From: Pyrus communis
Lineage: Eukaryota; Streptophyta; Magnoliopsida; Rosales; Rosaceae
NCBI RefSeq assembly: GCF_963583255.1
Contig: NC_084811.1
Coordinates: forward strand, 19,486,088-19,550,087
Direction: 5' to 3'
DNA: 64,000 nucleotides
In this document: positions 1 to 10,825 of the stretch, in pieces
Layout of the letters: every line of letters starts with the position of its first letter
Numbering within the stretch: the stretch's first letter is position 1
The notes under the pieces: generated by a model
Told to the model about the DNA's origin: nothing
The model's input: the letters and a program-made list of their open reading frames with translations, nothing else
The model's database searches: none
Position numbers and translations under genes: made by a program

Positions 1-1287
1 GATAAGAAGTGCCACAATGGATAGAATCATAAAATGGGACTGGAATGACCTGCCTAAAGCCTAATTGCTTACTACAGAAGTTGGGATAATAGACCTCCAG
101 TCTGCGATCATAACGATCATTGCGAACTCCCCAGGCCAAGTCCCGTGGGATATCTCCTGAGAGCAGATGCACCACACTCCAAATCTGCCCGAATTCAGCA
201 AACTCTGAAAAATAGAAGCATGCGAACGTGGATTGATCTATAGGAGGAGCTTTGGCCAGGATTCGAGCAGAGGCCACACCTTCGGGGAACTCCAAGTTAG
301 CTGCCCGAAACTCTGGAAAGTACCATTGTAGCCATAGTTGGATCATCCAGATTGGACTGTTAAGGTTGGTCTCAAACGGTTCACCCCGAGTCATCTAAAA
401 AATGAGGTGGTAGAAATGAGAAAGAAAGAAAAGGCCAGTAGCAACATCATCAAAATTGTGAAGAGCTTCTACTAAGGGGATCCATTCGACCTTCACTCCC
501 TTAGATTTGTTAGGAAAGCATGCTTGTTAAGCTTGTACAGGAAGAAGTACATGTGCTCTTGATCTAAGTTGGCATTAGAAGAACCTGCACCAAAGTTGTT
601 CTTCAGAAAAGGGATAAGACTTTTAAAAGATGTCCCATAACTTTTGAAGGTTGCAAAGTTATATTCTAACTGAAGAGGGGGAGCTGTGGTGCCTGAACTC
701 TTAACAATCGGACGAAAAGGGAGGGCCTAGTCTTGAGTCACATCCACAATTCTGCCCGAAAGTCGTAGCCCGGAGACTTATGCCAAATCTAGAATTGTCG
801 AGGACATAGGACCCATCCTAAAATCGAAGGTGTTAGTGCCCAAATTCCAGAAAAGAAGAACGGTGGTGTGTAATTTGGGTTTTGCAACCATAGTAGTCTT
901 CGAAAGCATTATCAACTCATAGATGCCATTGTTCATCCACTTCTTTTTAAAAATTAGCTCGAGTTCGTTTATCCACTAAACCCAAGCCAAGTCATTCATC
1001 AGAGGAAAATCGCAACAATATTGCGACCACTTAGATGAAGAAATGCTTGACTTTGCCATAAATGGGTTAGGGGTAAACCAATTATCCCGGGGCATGTTAG
1101 TTTCTACTACATTTGGAACCCGAGAAGTCTATGCAGGTCCAAATAAATGCACCCCACCTTCTTCAAAGAAAAATTATGAATGCAGGCCGGCCGGAGGGAG
1201 ATGAAGGGCGTTAAGTAAACGGCGCAAAATGGCAATACCCTCATCAGATTCATGAGAAGATCGGATTTGATTAGCTTTTGGGGCCAT
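1..1287 (-). pseudogene. Plant mobile domain (PMD, aminotransferase-like) protein, decayed and cut by the window edge
   Basis: Reading the minus strand from an ATG at 1287 (start MAPKANQIRSSHE) gives a long protein in one frame down to about 510. It carries in-frame stops near 1175, 1130, 970, 785 and 740, then shifts frame. The downstream frame continues with motifs such as WIPLVEALHNFDDVATG, MTRGEPFETNLNSPIW, LWLQWYFPEF and GDIPRDLAWGVRNDRYD, which I recognise as the plant mobile domain family. PMD proteins occur as domesticated silencing or development factors and, far more often, as cargo of retrotransposons and MULEs. The stops and frameshift make this copy non-functional. The C-terminal end lies outside the window. 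I am confident about the family and less sure which mobile element carried it. Confidence 0.7.
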
Positions 1288-3003
1288 TAATTAAACTTGG
1301 AGGGAGATGAAAATATTTGAAAAGAAAGCTAGAAAAACAAGAAAGTTTTGAGGACTCTGGGAAGTTCAGGAAGTTCTGAGAATTTGCGGGTTTAAAACTG
1401 TTTAAAGTATTAAGAAAATTATATAAAGAGCAGATGATTAAGGACAAAGATCATGGGTTAGTGCAAAAAACTTCGATAAACACCAACTGCATTAAATAGC
1501 GTGCGTACCGAGAGAAGGCGTGAAATGGCTGTTCAATCATCATTAGCGCCTCAGGTTGCAGGCTTAACAACGATTGAAAGGGGCACTGTTTGGGTTAATA
1601 TTTAAACTTTAGGCTTCAAGGGAAGGAAGCCCAATTAAGCTCAATAAAGAAGGTCTGCCTGAAGCCTAGGGTCAAGCCCAAGTCATCCATCCGAAGACAA
1701 AATGATGGCCCCCATTAAATGCAAAGGTTAGGCGTTTACAAGAGAAGTGACAACTGATGGAAATCCACCTACTTCCGGCCCAAAAGTACTTCAGATGGCA
1801 GAATATGTAAAAATGCTGATGATTCATTACCCTTTAATTACTTTCGGGTAAGAACAGAAACAGCACAGTTGGGTTTAATTCATCTATAGAAGGAGGAAGA
1901 AGGCCCAGAGACAATGACACCCAACCAATCAAACAACAAACATACAACTTGTCTCTTAGTCAAGCAAATACTCAGAAAGTTGGGCTTTGTCTAGATTCTG
2001 CACCTTTTTCAGCCCTAGATTTCCCATAGAAAGACATATTTTGTCTGTGTAAAAGCTCTGCTACCTTCCCCAAATGTTGTAGTATCGATTCCCTTGTGTA
2101 AACTCGTTTACCCCTTATCCCTCTTTATTACTTAACCCTTTGTAACTGCAAAGAAAAAAGATTGCAAGATGCTTTAACCTTGCCCGGCAAGGTGAAATCT
2201 TGCCCGACTCTCTTTGTTTTTACCTTTCCATTAATACATCTGGTGATATAATGTATCCCTCAGTATATATGCAAGTCATTTTTGGTCTCCTGATGATCCA
2301 AAGTTCTATTAACTCTCAGATCTGGTTCACTTAGTACTTTTACTATCATAAAAGTAAATGAAACTAATGTCTTAATTAGATCTGAACCTCTACTCTGTAA
2401 AAAGCATACAGGATAAACAAAAGTTCTTGATCTCAAGGCATAGAAAAGAACTTAATGTGGATTTAACCCATCCACGACAATCTTTTGATGATGAGAAGTC
2501 AGAATAACTTGGGGTGTAAGTAATCGACTTAAATACACTCATTCTACATCTGCCATACAGAGATGGCAGTGGCACGCCTCAGCATTTAGTTAGTTTTAAT
2601 TGTGAGCCTCCCGGGCCTACATCTAAGGCCCGACAAAGGCACCTTTCAGAACTAACTATGTCCTCTTCTTGCAGCCCGACAAGCGAGTGAGAGCCCGATA
2701 ATCAAACAAAGTGTCAACTCCTCAGGGAGCTGTGTGCTCAAGCTAAGGACCCTTCCCAGCGAAATTCCTGCCCGAACAGAATGAATTGGGGTTTTGCTGG
2801 GTTTAATTTTACATGGTAACCAAAAACCCTTTCAAAAATTTCAAATTTGCCCCGACTCAGCAAGCTACGTGCGTGAATAAAATAATGCCATCTGTCACTT
2901 AACTTTCTAACCAAACAAAACAGAGGAAATGTGTGTGGACTAACGGAGAATAAAGATTTTGGGGTGGTGACTGTTGTCACCGCAGAATAGAGGAATTGGG
3001 CAA
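1288..3003. other. Intergenic or transposon-flank sequence without a recognisable gene
   Basis: No reading frame here looks like a protein. The stretch is unusually rich in the words GCCCGA and CCCGAC between about 2190 and 2900 (for example 2180-2210, 2590-2700 and 2770-2860). This suggests it is part of the element that carried the PMD pseudogene next door, perhaps an LTR or untranslated region. I could not find matching terminal repeats inside the window. Confidence 0.4.
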
Positions 3004-3954
3004 GCTAGCATTTTAGACAACTTGTTTATTCGTTTCAATTCACCCGTTAAAATTAGCATTTAGGTGGACTCGTTAACTGGTTAGGTCGTTAACAGCTGAA
3101 CTCGTTAAATAACGAGTCATTTTGAGTTTACTCGCGAAGCAGTTAACCTCGCTAATTGAGAGTGTTTATGTAATTTCAATAAAGATAAAACCAACTATGT
3201 TACTTCTTACTCCTCAATTTGGAGTTCCCCATTTGATTGCAAGACAAAGCCATCAACGAAAACCCCTTCCTCAACTGCCTCATCTACATTGGCGACCACG
3301 ACGCCTCCCTTCACTCCTTGGCCACCTACATTGCTGACTGCGACATCAACCTCCTCCACCCACCCAAGGTTCTTTTCCTATATCGACTTTCATTTCACGG
3401 TATGTCATCTCTCTAGAATTTTGTTTGAGATTCTCTCTTTCTCTTTTCCCCTCTATCTCTATGGTCATATGTTGTTTCAGAAATTTGGAGAGTTTGAATT
3501 CCTTTATAGGTTATACTTGAATTCCTTTATGGGTTTATGTTTGCCTCTGATTAAATCTGTTTTTGTTAATCTTCCTCGAAAACAAGACATGAGTTATTCA
3601 TATTTTTTAATTTTTGTAGTTATAGATGTTTTTTCTCTTTTTAAGGTAATGATTTCAAAGATTAAGATGGTATGTTGCTTGTAGTTGATGATGGTTTTAC
3701 TTCCTTTTTACATAGCTTGCAGTAGTTCAAAAATTAATGATGTTGAAATCGTTTCTTGAATAAGTTTGTTGTTGGTTATACACAGTTAGTTGTGGTGTTT
3801 TTGCATATTTAGAATCTAAATTTTTATGGTGGTGAAGTCTTCTTCCCTTGTCTTTTTTGCAGGATTAACATTCTCCGATGTTTTTATTTTTAGTATTTTT
3901 TTTTTAATTCAATTACTATTATTTGGTGCAAGTTTTGAATTACAATTGCGAACT

Positions 3955-4440
3955 GTTTTGCAAATAGATATTGATGAAAATGACATTGAGGCTATGGAGC
4001 TGGCAACAGTGAATCTAAATGGTATGCGTAAGTGGCCGTTTACCACAGTGATGGAAGGGTGTTGAGCCCTTGCATAACAACATGGGTTCAAACCCCATTG
4101 ACGTCTAATCTAACATCTAATTTGACAAAATCTATTGTTTAACTAAAAAAAAAAAAAACTAAATGGTATGCAAATTACAACTGCAAAAAGTCCTTAAAAA
4201 GGAAGACAAAGGCATGTGAGTAGGTATGATACGCCAAAAGAGATTTCATGTTTGGACTTTGTTTGAAGAATTACATGTTAGTCCTGATAATAAACAACAT
4301 ACGAAATGTAAAAATTGTGGGATAGTTATGTATCTGATAGTAGTTTTGGGACAAAATACATGTTGAATAAATGGATTCATGTAATAAAAAACATCAAACT
4401 GATATGAAGAAATATCAAGTTGGATTGCCTTCTTCTTAAT
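3955..4440 (+). pseudogene. hAT transposase N-terminal fragment with BED zinc finger (left palindrome arm)
   Basis: The plus strand encodes QIDIDENDIEAMELATVN, then after a SINE insertion a degenerate run including FHVWTLFEELHVSPDNKQHT and KCKNCGIV. The WTLF start followed by CxxC is the usual opening of a BED-type zinc finger in plant hAT transposases. The finger's distal His residues are lost to stops and a frameshift. The homologous right-arm copy on the other strand supports the reading. It is non-coding now. Confidence 0.6.
4028..4158 (+). mobile_element. tRNA-derived SINE with perfect target-site duplication
   Basis: This 131-bp insert is bracketed by identical 13-bp copies of CTAAATGGTATGC at 4015-4027 and 4159-4171. 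It starts with a tRNA-like GTAAGTGGCCGTTTACC segment. It has a Pol III B box of the form GGTTCAAACCCC at about 4085-4096 and ends in an A-rich tail of about 14 A (4145-4158). Boxes, tail and duplication together define a SINE. It interrupts the left hAT transposase fragment, and the right arm lacks it, so it inserted after the palindrome (or its left arm) formed. Confidence 0.8.
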
Positions 4441-5582
4441 ATAATCATGATATTTTTATGGGTTATTGATTGAGGCCATAGTTAAGCATGATTTTCTTTT
4501 TAGGATTGTTAAGTATGAGAGCATTAGAGCTTTATTTAAATACATATATTTTGATATCAAATAGCCCCATAGAAATATTTTTAAGAAATATGTATTAAAG
4601 ATGTTTGAAGATGAGAAGATAAAATTTCGAGAGTAGTTAGATATAATTGAGGGAAGAATTTGTTTGACATCTAACTTATGTCTTCTACTACAACTGATAG
4701 ATATATCACACTCATAGCTAACTTTGTTGACAAATAATGAAAAATGCCCAAGAAAATTTTAAATTTTTGTCATATGCCTCCGTCACATACCGGTGTTGAT
4801 TTGTTTGAAAAAATTAATGCGTTATTAGTTGAGTGGGACTTTGAAAAGAAATAATTTTTCATTACTTTGGATAATGTCGCTGCAAATAATTGTTTTGTTG
4901 AGCTATTGAAGAAATAATTGAATTTTAGAGGTTTCTACTAATGATAGAAATTCCCTTATATCCGTGCTCCAATACTATTTTCCTAATATCAACTTAATGG
5001 AAGAACTTTCCATCCATTAATATCAAACCTCTAAAATTCAATTGTTTCTTCAATAGCGCAACAAAAAAAATCATTTACAGAGGTATTATCAAAAGTAATG
5101 GAAAATAATTTCTTTTTAGTCCCCCAATCAATTAATATTTCATTAAGTTTTTTTTTTTCCAGATAAAGCAACACCGGTTTGTGGAGGAACCATGACAAAA
5201 ATTTAAAATTCTTTTGTGCATTATCCTTTTTTTGTCAACAAAGTGATTTGTGAGTGTGGGATATCCATCAATTGCAACAGAAGATCATACGTCAGATGTC
5301 AAACAAATTCTTCCCTCAATTGTATCAATCTCAAAGTTTTACATTTTCATCTACAAACATCCTCGACACATGTTTCTTAACGGTATTTCTACATGACAGT
5401 TTGATATCAGGAGATATGTATTTAAATAAAGCTCTAATGCTCTCATATTCAACAAACCTAAAAACCAAATCATGCTTAACTATAACCTCAATCAAAAACT
5501 CAAAAAAAAAAAAATACCATGATTAAATTGAGGAGAACGCAATCCAACTTGCGATTTCCTCATATCATATTGATGTTTTTTA

Positions 5583-5860
5583 TTACATGAACATGATTTT
5601 TGTCCCACCATTATTATCATATGCATAAACTATCCCACATGTTTTACATTTCTCATGTTGTTTATTACCATGACCAACAAGCAATTCATCAAACAAAGTC
5701 CAAATATGAGATCTCCTTTGACATTTCTTACCCACTCGTATGCCTTTTGTTTTCCTCTTTGAAAGACTTATTGCAATTGTTGTACCTTGCGTATCACTTA
5801 AATTCATTGTTGACATTTATATAATTTCAATGTCCTCTTCATCAATATTCATACGCATGA
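5583..5860 (-). pseudogene. hAT transposase N-terminal fragment with BED zinc finger (right palindrome arm)
   Basis: On the minus strand an open stretch from 5816 to 5583 encodes a basic segment (SKRKTKGIRVGKK), then RRSHIWTLFDELLVGHGN, KQHEKCKTCGIVYAYD and a stop. This is the start of a BED zinc finger with WTLF and CKTC. It is better preserved than the left-arm copy. The upstream part (about 5860-5820) matches NIDEEDIE but contains a stop. The catalytic RNase H-like domain and the hATC dimerisation domain are absent, so this is a truncated remnant. Confidence 0.65.
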
Positions 5861-5868
5861 ACCATAAA

Positions 5869-6151
5869 TGTGACATCCCACATCGCCCAGGGAGTGATCC
5901 TTAAATATATATTCCCATCTCTACCTAGTGCGAGGCCTTTTGGGAGCTCACTGGCTTCGGGTTTCGTAGGAACTCCGAAGTTAAGCGAGAAAGGGGATAG
6001 AGCAATCCCATGATGGGTGACCCACTGGGAAGTTGCTCGTGAGTTCCCAAAAACAAAACCGTGAGGGAATGGTAAGCCCAAAGCGGACAATATCGTGCTA
6101 CGGTGGTGGAGCGGGCCTGGGAAGTGATCCGCTTCGGGCCAGGATGTGACA
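5869..6151 (+). repeat. Cassandra 5' LTR with 5S rRNA-like domain
   Basis: 283-bp LTR with TG...CA ends. The 5S-like core lies at about 5945-6045. The following PBS at 6154-6165 identifies this as the 5' copy. Confidence 0.85.
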
Positions 6152-6220
6152 ATTGGTATCAGAGCCTAACCCTGGCCGTGGTGTGCCGACGAGGACGTCG
6201 GGCCCCTAAGAGGGGTGGAT

Positions 6221-6503
6221 TGTGACATCCCACATCGCCCAGGAAGTGATCCTTAAATATATATTCCCATCTCTACCTAGTGCGAGGCCTTTTGGGAGCT
6301 CACTGGCTTCGGGTTTCGTAGGAACTTCGAAGTTAAGCGAGAAAGGGGCTAGAGCAATCCCATGATGGGTGACCCACTGGGAAGTTGCTCGTGAGTTCCC
6401 AAAAACAAAACCGTGAGGGAATGGTAAGCCCAAAGCGGACAATATCGTGCTATGGTGGTGGAGCGGGCCCGGGAAGTGATCTGCCCCAGGCCAGGATGTG
6501 ACA
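6221..6503 (+). repeat. Cassandra 3' LTR with 5S rRNA-like domain
   Basis: 283-bp copy of the repeat at 5869, offset by exactly 352 bp. It differs at about ten positions, mostly transitions. Confidence 0.85.
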
Positions 6504-6509
6504 ATTTTT

Positions 6510-6703
6510 CACCCCTAATGTGGTTATTTCATTGTGTGGTTGTTTTTGGATTTTGTTGGCAAGTTTTGGACCACCTTTGGGGTGTGTTTTTGTAGTGTCG
6601 TTTCTTCCGGACTGCATTAGGTCTTCGAGCTCTGATACCAAACTGACACACCCCGACCGAAATCAGGGCATGCTGGCCGTCACGTGGCGGTCGGGGTGTG
6701 TCA
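6510..6703 (-). mobile_element. Fragment of an LTR retroelement with a primer-binding site
   Basis: On the minus strand a TG...CA segment (6703-6644) whose ends form a perfect 16-bp inverted repeat (TGACACACCCCGACCG at 6644-6659, its complement at 6688-6703) is followed by TTTGGTATCAGAGC (6642-6629). That is an initiator tRNA-Met primer site. This is the layout of an LTR end plus PBS. The internal sequence (6628-6510) stops at the neighbouring TRIM, so only a stub remains. The short hairpin may itself be the terminal repeat. Confidence 0.45.
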
Positions 6704-6932
6704 ATAAACGAAAGCCAACGATGAATAACAAAAAATAATAGCCAGTTATAACTCAATGCTTGCACCAATTCCAAATGAAACCAGCAAGAATCATAAACAA
6801 TGGTAATTGGATTCAATCAAAATGGTACTAAAAAATAAAAATCTCCAAGAATGTTATTCATGCAAACAATAAAGAGGAAGAAAATTTCACCACCATAAAA
6901 ATCCATACTACTTAAAATTGCCTTGAATCTAA

Positions 6933-7368
6933 GGGAAGGTGTACTCAAACTTGGATTTGAGAGGATTTTAATAGATTTTGATAATTAATGGATTTCATAG
7001 GATTGTATAGACTTCTACAAAATCCATATTGATTTTGGAAAATTTGAGAAGATTCATATAACAAATTTCTATGGATTTTGATAGATTTTGTATCGTTGAA
7101 TTTTAATTGTCAAATACATCTAACAACTTATTGAAATCCTGAAAAATCTTAACCCACAAAATCTGCAACTTAATGAAATCCTGCAAAATCTTTAATTTTT
7201 TAATATATCTAGAATTGGATGGATTTTAAAACCGACTATATAAAATCTTCATTGACTACACCTAGATTTACATGGATTCTAAAAATCCTTTAAAATCCAT
7301 TGGTTGACTATATTAGGATTTTAAAGTCTTTTAAAAATCCTTTTAAATCCAAGTTTAACTACACCCCC
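6933..7368. mobile_element. Tourist-like (PIF/Harbinger) MITE
   Basis: A 436-bp AT-rich element with terminal inverted repeats of the type GGGNNGTGTANTCAAACTTGGATTT, flanked on both sides by the trinucleotide TAA (6930-6932 and 7369-7371). The TAA/TTA duplication is characteristic of PIF/Harbinger elements. There is no ORF. It sits inside the right arm of the hAT palindrome and is missing from the left arm, so it inserted later. Confidence 0.8.
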
Positions 7369-8250
7369 TAAAGATGCAGAAACACAACAACCAATCATTT
7401 TGCACATAACCAGCAACAATCATATTCCAAGAAATAATTTCACCATCAAATTAATTTATGAACCATTGCAAGCTATGCAAAAAATGAGTAGAAGCATGGT
7501 CATCTTCAAGCTACATACCATCTTAATCTTTGAAATTAACTTGAGATTGTCACTTCCAAAAAGAGAAAACAACATCTATAACTACAAAAATTAAAAAAAT
7601 TGAACTTTCAAGAATATGGAAAATTAAGTATCGACCCATGAAAGCAAAGAGAAAAATATGAGCAACTCAAGTCATGTTTTCGAGGATGATCAACAAAAAC
7701 ATATTCAATTAAAGGCAGAACAAACATAAATCCAGAAGGAAATTGAAAAATCCCAAATTTCTGAAACAACAAAAGACCATTGAGATTGAGAAGATGGGAG
7801 AGAGAGAGAGAGAGAGAGAGAGATTCTCAAACAAAATTCCAGAAAGAAAGAGGACCGTGAAATGAAAGTTGCTTGAGGAAGGGAACCTTGGGTGGGTGTA
7901 CGAGGTTGATGCCGAAGCGGTCGATGGTGTAGATGACCAAGAAGCGGTCACCGTGTAGACAAGGTAGTCAAGGGAGGGGTTTTCATCCTGGATGGCTTCA
8001 TCTCGCAGTCGAAAGGGGAACTTTGAACTGAGGAGTGATGAGTGACGATTATGTTTTGTCATTATTGAAATTACACAAACACCTTTAATAAATGAGTGTT
8101 AATGGGTTCCGAAAGATCTATAATGACATGTTATTTAACAGGTGATTAACGAGTTCATCTGTTAACGACTTGACCTGTTAAACATCCACCCAAAGGCTAA
8201 TTTCAACAGGCGGGTTGGATCGGGTTAACAGTTAGGTTTAAAATGTAGCT

Positions 8251-8978
8251 CTAAATGGTATGTAATTTCACTTGTTCTTTTAAAGATATTTTTAGATTTT
8301 CTATTATGAACAGAGGATCTTTCTAATTCCTTTCTCTAAGCCTACTTTTTTTGCAACTATTCCTTACTACTTCAATTCTTGAGAATTATAAAATGGTTGC
8401 ATTGTACTTTCTGTATTTTCATGTTTTACACCTTTTTTCTATACATATTTCGATTGTGAATTGTGATGTTTTTTACATTCTTCCTTGAAGTGAAGATCTA
8501 ATTGGGTGATACAGTTTTTATGATGTTGAAGACAGCATGCCCCACAATTTATAACTCTGCTACTTGATCATATTTTGCAAACCTCGTGCTTTTGGAGTTT
8601 TATTAATTATGTCCCTTATGCTTATGGAGTTTTATTAATTATTTGATTTGGAAAATTGTAAATATATATTATTAATGATGTTGGAGTACTATTACTTAAT
8701 ATGATGTTAGAATGTTAGTTAACAAGGTTTTATCATTTTTTCTAGGTTACAATGTTTTATCATATTTATATTGCCAATTGCAAGACTTATTAACTTTGTG
8801 TGTTAGGTACTTCTAAATGTGTTGGACCTCCATGCTTGAAATCTTGATTAAACATGTGTAATTTGTATAAGAATGCAAAATAAAAGAAAAATTATTAATT
8901 GATGTTAATAGGTGAAACAGGTGACCCATTAGCTTAATGGGTTCAATTTGAGTAACATGTTATCTTAACATGTTAGTT
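8251..8978. other. AT-rich intergenic stretch, probably hAT-derived
   Basis: No gene is visible. Near 8915-8965 and again at 10765-10790, beyond the inserted LTR element, there are words such as GACCCATTAGCTTAATGGG and GACCCGTTAGCTTAACAGG. These resemble hAT subterminal repeats and suggest that the LTR element landed in an older hAT end. Confidence 0.4.
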
Positions 8979-9584
8979 TGTGTTGGAACTAAACTCGCAC
9001 AACGCCATGGATATGGAGGCACAAATCCGAATAATCTATAAAACAGCAACCAACCGTGAAGAAGCCTAAGATCGAGAGGGATGTGTGTAGTCCAAAGGCT
9101 CTCAAAAAGTCAAGTTAGTAAGCAAGTATAAGACTCAAGCAGTGGGTAATAGAATATGGGTGCGATGAATGCATTGCCAGAGACGAACCCTAGAATAGTG
9201 TATTTATACTAGTCGGGAGAAAGATCTTCATAGGATAGAATCCTTATTCTAATCCAGGAGAATTCTAGAAGATATTTAGAAGTAGATATTGCATCCTCTT
9301 TAGGAGTATGATTACTTGTTGTGCACACTAATTCCTATATTGTGGGAACTCCAATACATATAGAGAATTTGGTTGATTCTATACCGAATCAGATCTTCAC
9401 ATCTTGTGGAACAAGCATGGTAATTCTCTCGATTGAACTTCAACCACTGCTCCGGAACAGGATGATGGCGACACCACTGCTCCGTTAATTCAGATTTGGT
9501 CGAAGCTATTGAGTCCATGACCAAATTTTATAGGTAAACGTATTCCACTCCACTTACTCCAGCCTTAGAAATCATGGTCCCACA
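8979..9584. repeat. Left LTR of the non-autonomous element
   Basis: About 606 bp, TGTG...CACA, aligning along its length with 10167-10759. Confidence 0.65.
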
Positions 9585-10166
9585 ATTTCTTTTAACTATG
9601 TATCTAAAAGGAACCTGTTCCCCTTAAGAATGGATAATTATCCAAAGACTATACCTCTCGGAGTAAGGTGGAATACGTAGTATTTAGTCTTCTATCTTCT
9701 TATGGTGGTCTGGTTCTATAGAATAGTGTAGACATTTTGGATTCAGATGTGTTGGGTGAAGACCCTGAAGCCTTCTGGACATTCTGCGTCATGTTTCAGG
9801 AGCATGTTATTGGGGCTATGCGTCTGGGCTCAAATCAACAATTCTTGTTAGAATCTGAGTAGGCGTTCCCTGGACCGATGCTTTTTAACGGGAGACATTG
9901 TCTTCAATGTCTTTCAGTCGCATTTTCAAGTTAGCAATCTTGTTGGTTCTTTGGTTAGTGGGCTTTCTCAAATGTCTTCCAAAGATAAAAATACTTCTAT
10001 TAGAGTTTTCCATATCTGATCTATGGAAAAAATTCCATTATTCTCAAGGTCGACATCTTGCTGGGGGACAACACGGTCGTAGAGTGATTGCTCATAAGGG
10101 ATTTCCATAACGATAGAGTGATTTGGTCGAGTGGAATATGAATTCACTCTCAATGAAAGCATAAGT

Positions 10167-10759
10167 TGTGAGAACCAACCACCATAGATGGTGAAGGCAC
10201 AAATTCGAGTAACCTGTAAAACATCAAACAACCATGAGCAAGCTTAACACTAGGGTGGGGTGTGTGTGTATATGCTAGCCAAAAGGCTATCTGATGATCA
10301 AGTTGGTAAGCAAGTATAAGACTTAAGCAATGGGCGAGAGAATTAGAGTGCAATAAATGCGTTACCCGAGATGAACCCTAGATAGGCGTATTCTTACTAG
10401 TCGGGGAGATACTTTTTTAGAATAGAATCCTTGTTATAAGCTAGGAGAATCCGAGAGGACTTCTAGAAGTAGATATTGCATCCATTTTAGAAGTGTGATT
10501 ACTTGTGGCGCACACTAATTTCTAGATTATAGGAATTCTAAGACATATAGAGGATCTGACTTATTCCATATCGGATAATATCCTCGCATCTTGTTGAACA
10601 AGCATGGTGATTCTCAGCAAAGTCGCTCAAACTTTGCCCACTGCTCCGAAACAGGGTGATGGTGACACCACTGCCTCGTTAATCTAGTTCATGACTAGTC
10701 TTGTTAGGTAATTGTATTCTAATTCACTTAATCTAATCTTGAAAAATTATGGTCTCACA
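10167..10759. repeat. Right LTR of the non-autonomous element
   Basis: About 593 bp, TGTGAGAACC...GGTCTCACA, homologous to 8979-9584. Confidence 0.65.
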
Positions 10760-10825
10760 ATTTAAATGACCCGTTAGCTTAACAGGTATGGTTAAAATAT
10801 GGTTAAAATCGACCAAACATAATAA

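Larger units (their letters stand above)
5869..6503 (+). mobile_element. Cassandra-type TRIM retrotransposon with 5S rRNA-like LTRs
   Basis: Two near-identical 283-bp direct repeats (5869-6151 and 6221-6503) both start TGTGACATCCCACATCG and end GGATGTGACA. Each contains a 5S rRNA-like block with AAGTTAAGCGAG and GATGGGTGACCCACTGGGAAG, the Pol III internal promoter region of 5S genes. Just after the first repeat, TGGTATCAGAGC (6154-6165) is a primer site for initiator methionine tRNA. A purine-rich tract lies before 6221. The 69-bp internal part has no ORF, as expected for Cassandra TRIMs. About ten differences between the LTRs indicate moderate age. I did not find a matching 5-bp target duplication. 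Confidence 0.88.
3004..8250. repeat. Giant imperfect palindrome: two truncated hAT elements joined tail to tail
   Basis: The left arm (about 3004-4965) and the reverse complement of the right arm (about 4966-8250) match along their whole length once later insertions are removed. Matching landmarks are 3009-3120 with 8130-8245, 3290-3690 with 7600-7990, 3700-3800 with 7380-7500, 3820-3960 with 6720-6930, 4200-4400 with 5600-5790, and 4740-4920 with 5040-5240. The centre is near 4965. Each arm holds the 5' end and BED zinc-finger region of a hAT transposase reading towards the centre. Both outer ends carry hAT-style subterminal words like GTTAACCCG. The right arm is longer because a TRIM, an LTR fragment and a MITE landed in it. 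I saw no clear 8-bp target duplication. Confidence 0.75.
8979..10759. mobile_element. Non-autonomous LTR retrotransposon
   Basis: Two diverged direct repeats, 8979-9584 and 10167-10759 (about 600 bp each), share many blocks. Examples are GTAAGCAAGTATAAGACT, the word AGAAGTAGATATTGCATCC, GAACAAGCATGGT and a TGGTC(C/T)CACA end. They start TGTG and end CACA. The 582-bp internal region has no recognisable gag or pol, so the element must depend on others. Divergence is high, with many indels, so it is old. No convincing target duplication or primer site was found, so orientation is left open. A third, solo copy occurs on the minus strand at 43560-43894. Confidence 0.7.

Noticed and set aside
3122..3684. 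Host gene exons at the left palindrome arm
   Set aside because: The frames are mirrored on the opposite strand at 7709-8062 with shifts and stops. They belong to the hAT copies, perhaps as a captured fragment I could not identify.
4084..4096. tRNA gene
   Set aside because: Only the B box is tRNA-like. There is no cloverleaf, and the A tail and target duplication make it a SINE.
5869..6503. Functional 5S rRNA genes
   Set aside because: The 5S-like parts are incomplete and lie in TG...CA repeats with a primer site between them, so they belong to a TRIM, not to a 5S array.
8251..8262. Third copy of CTAAATGGTATG, also seen as the SINE target duplication
   Set aside because: It lies at the right edge of the palindrome and would suggest a link, but the next bases diverge and no element boundary explains it.
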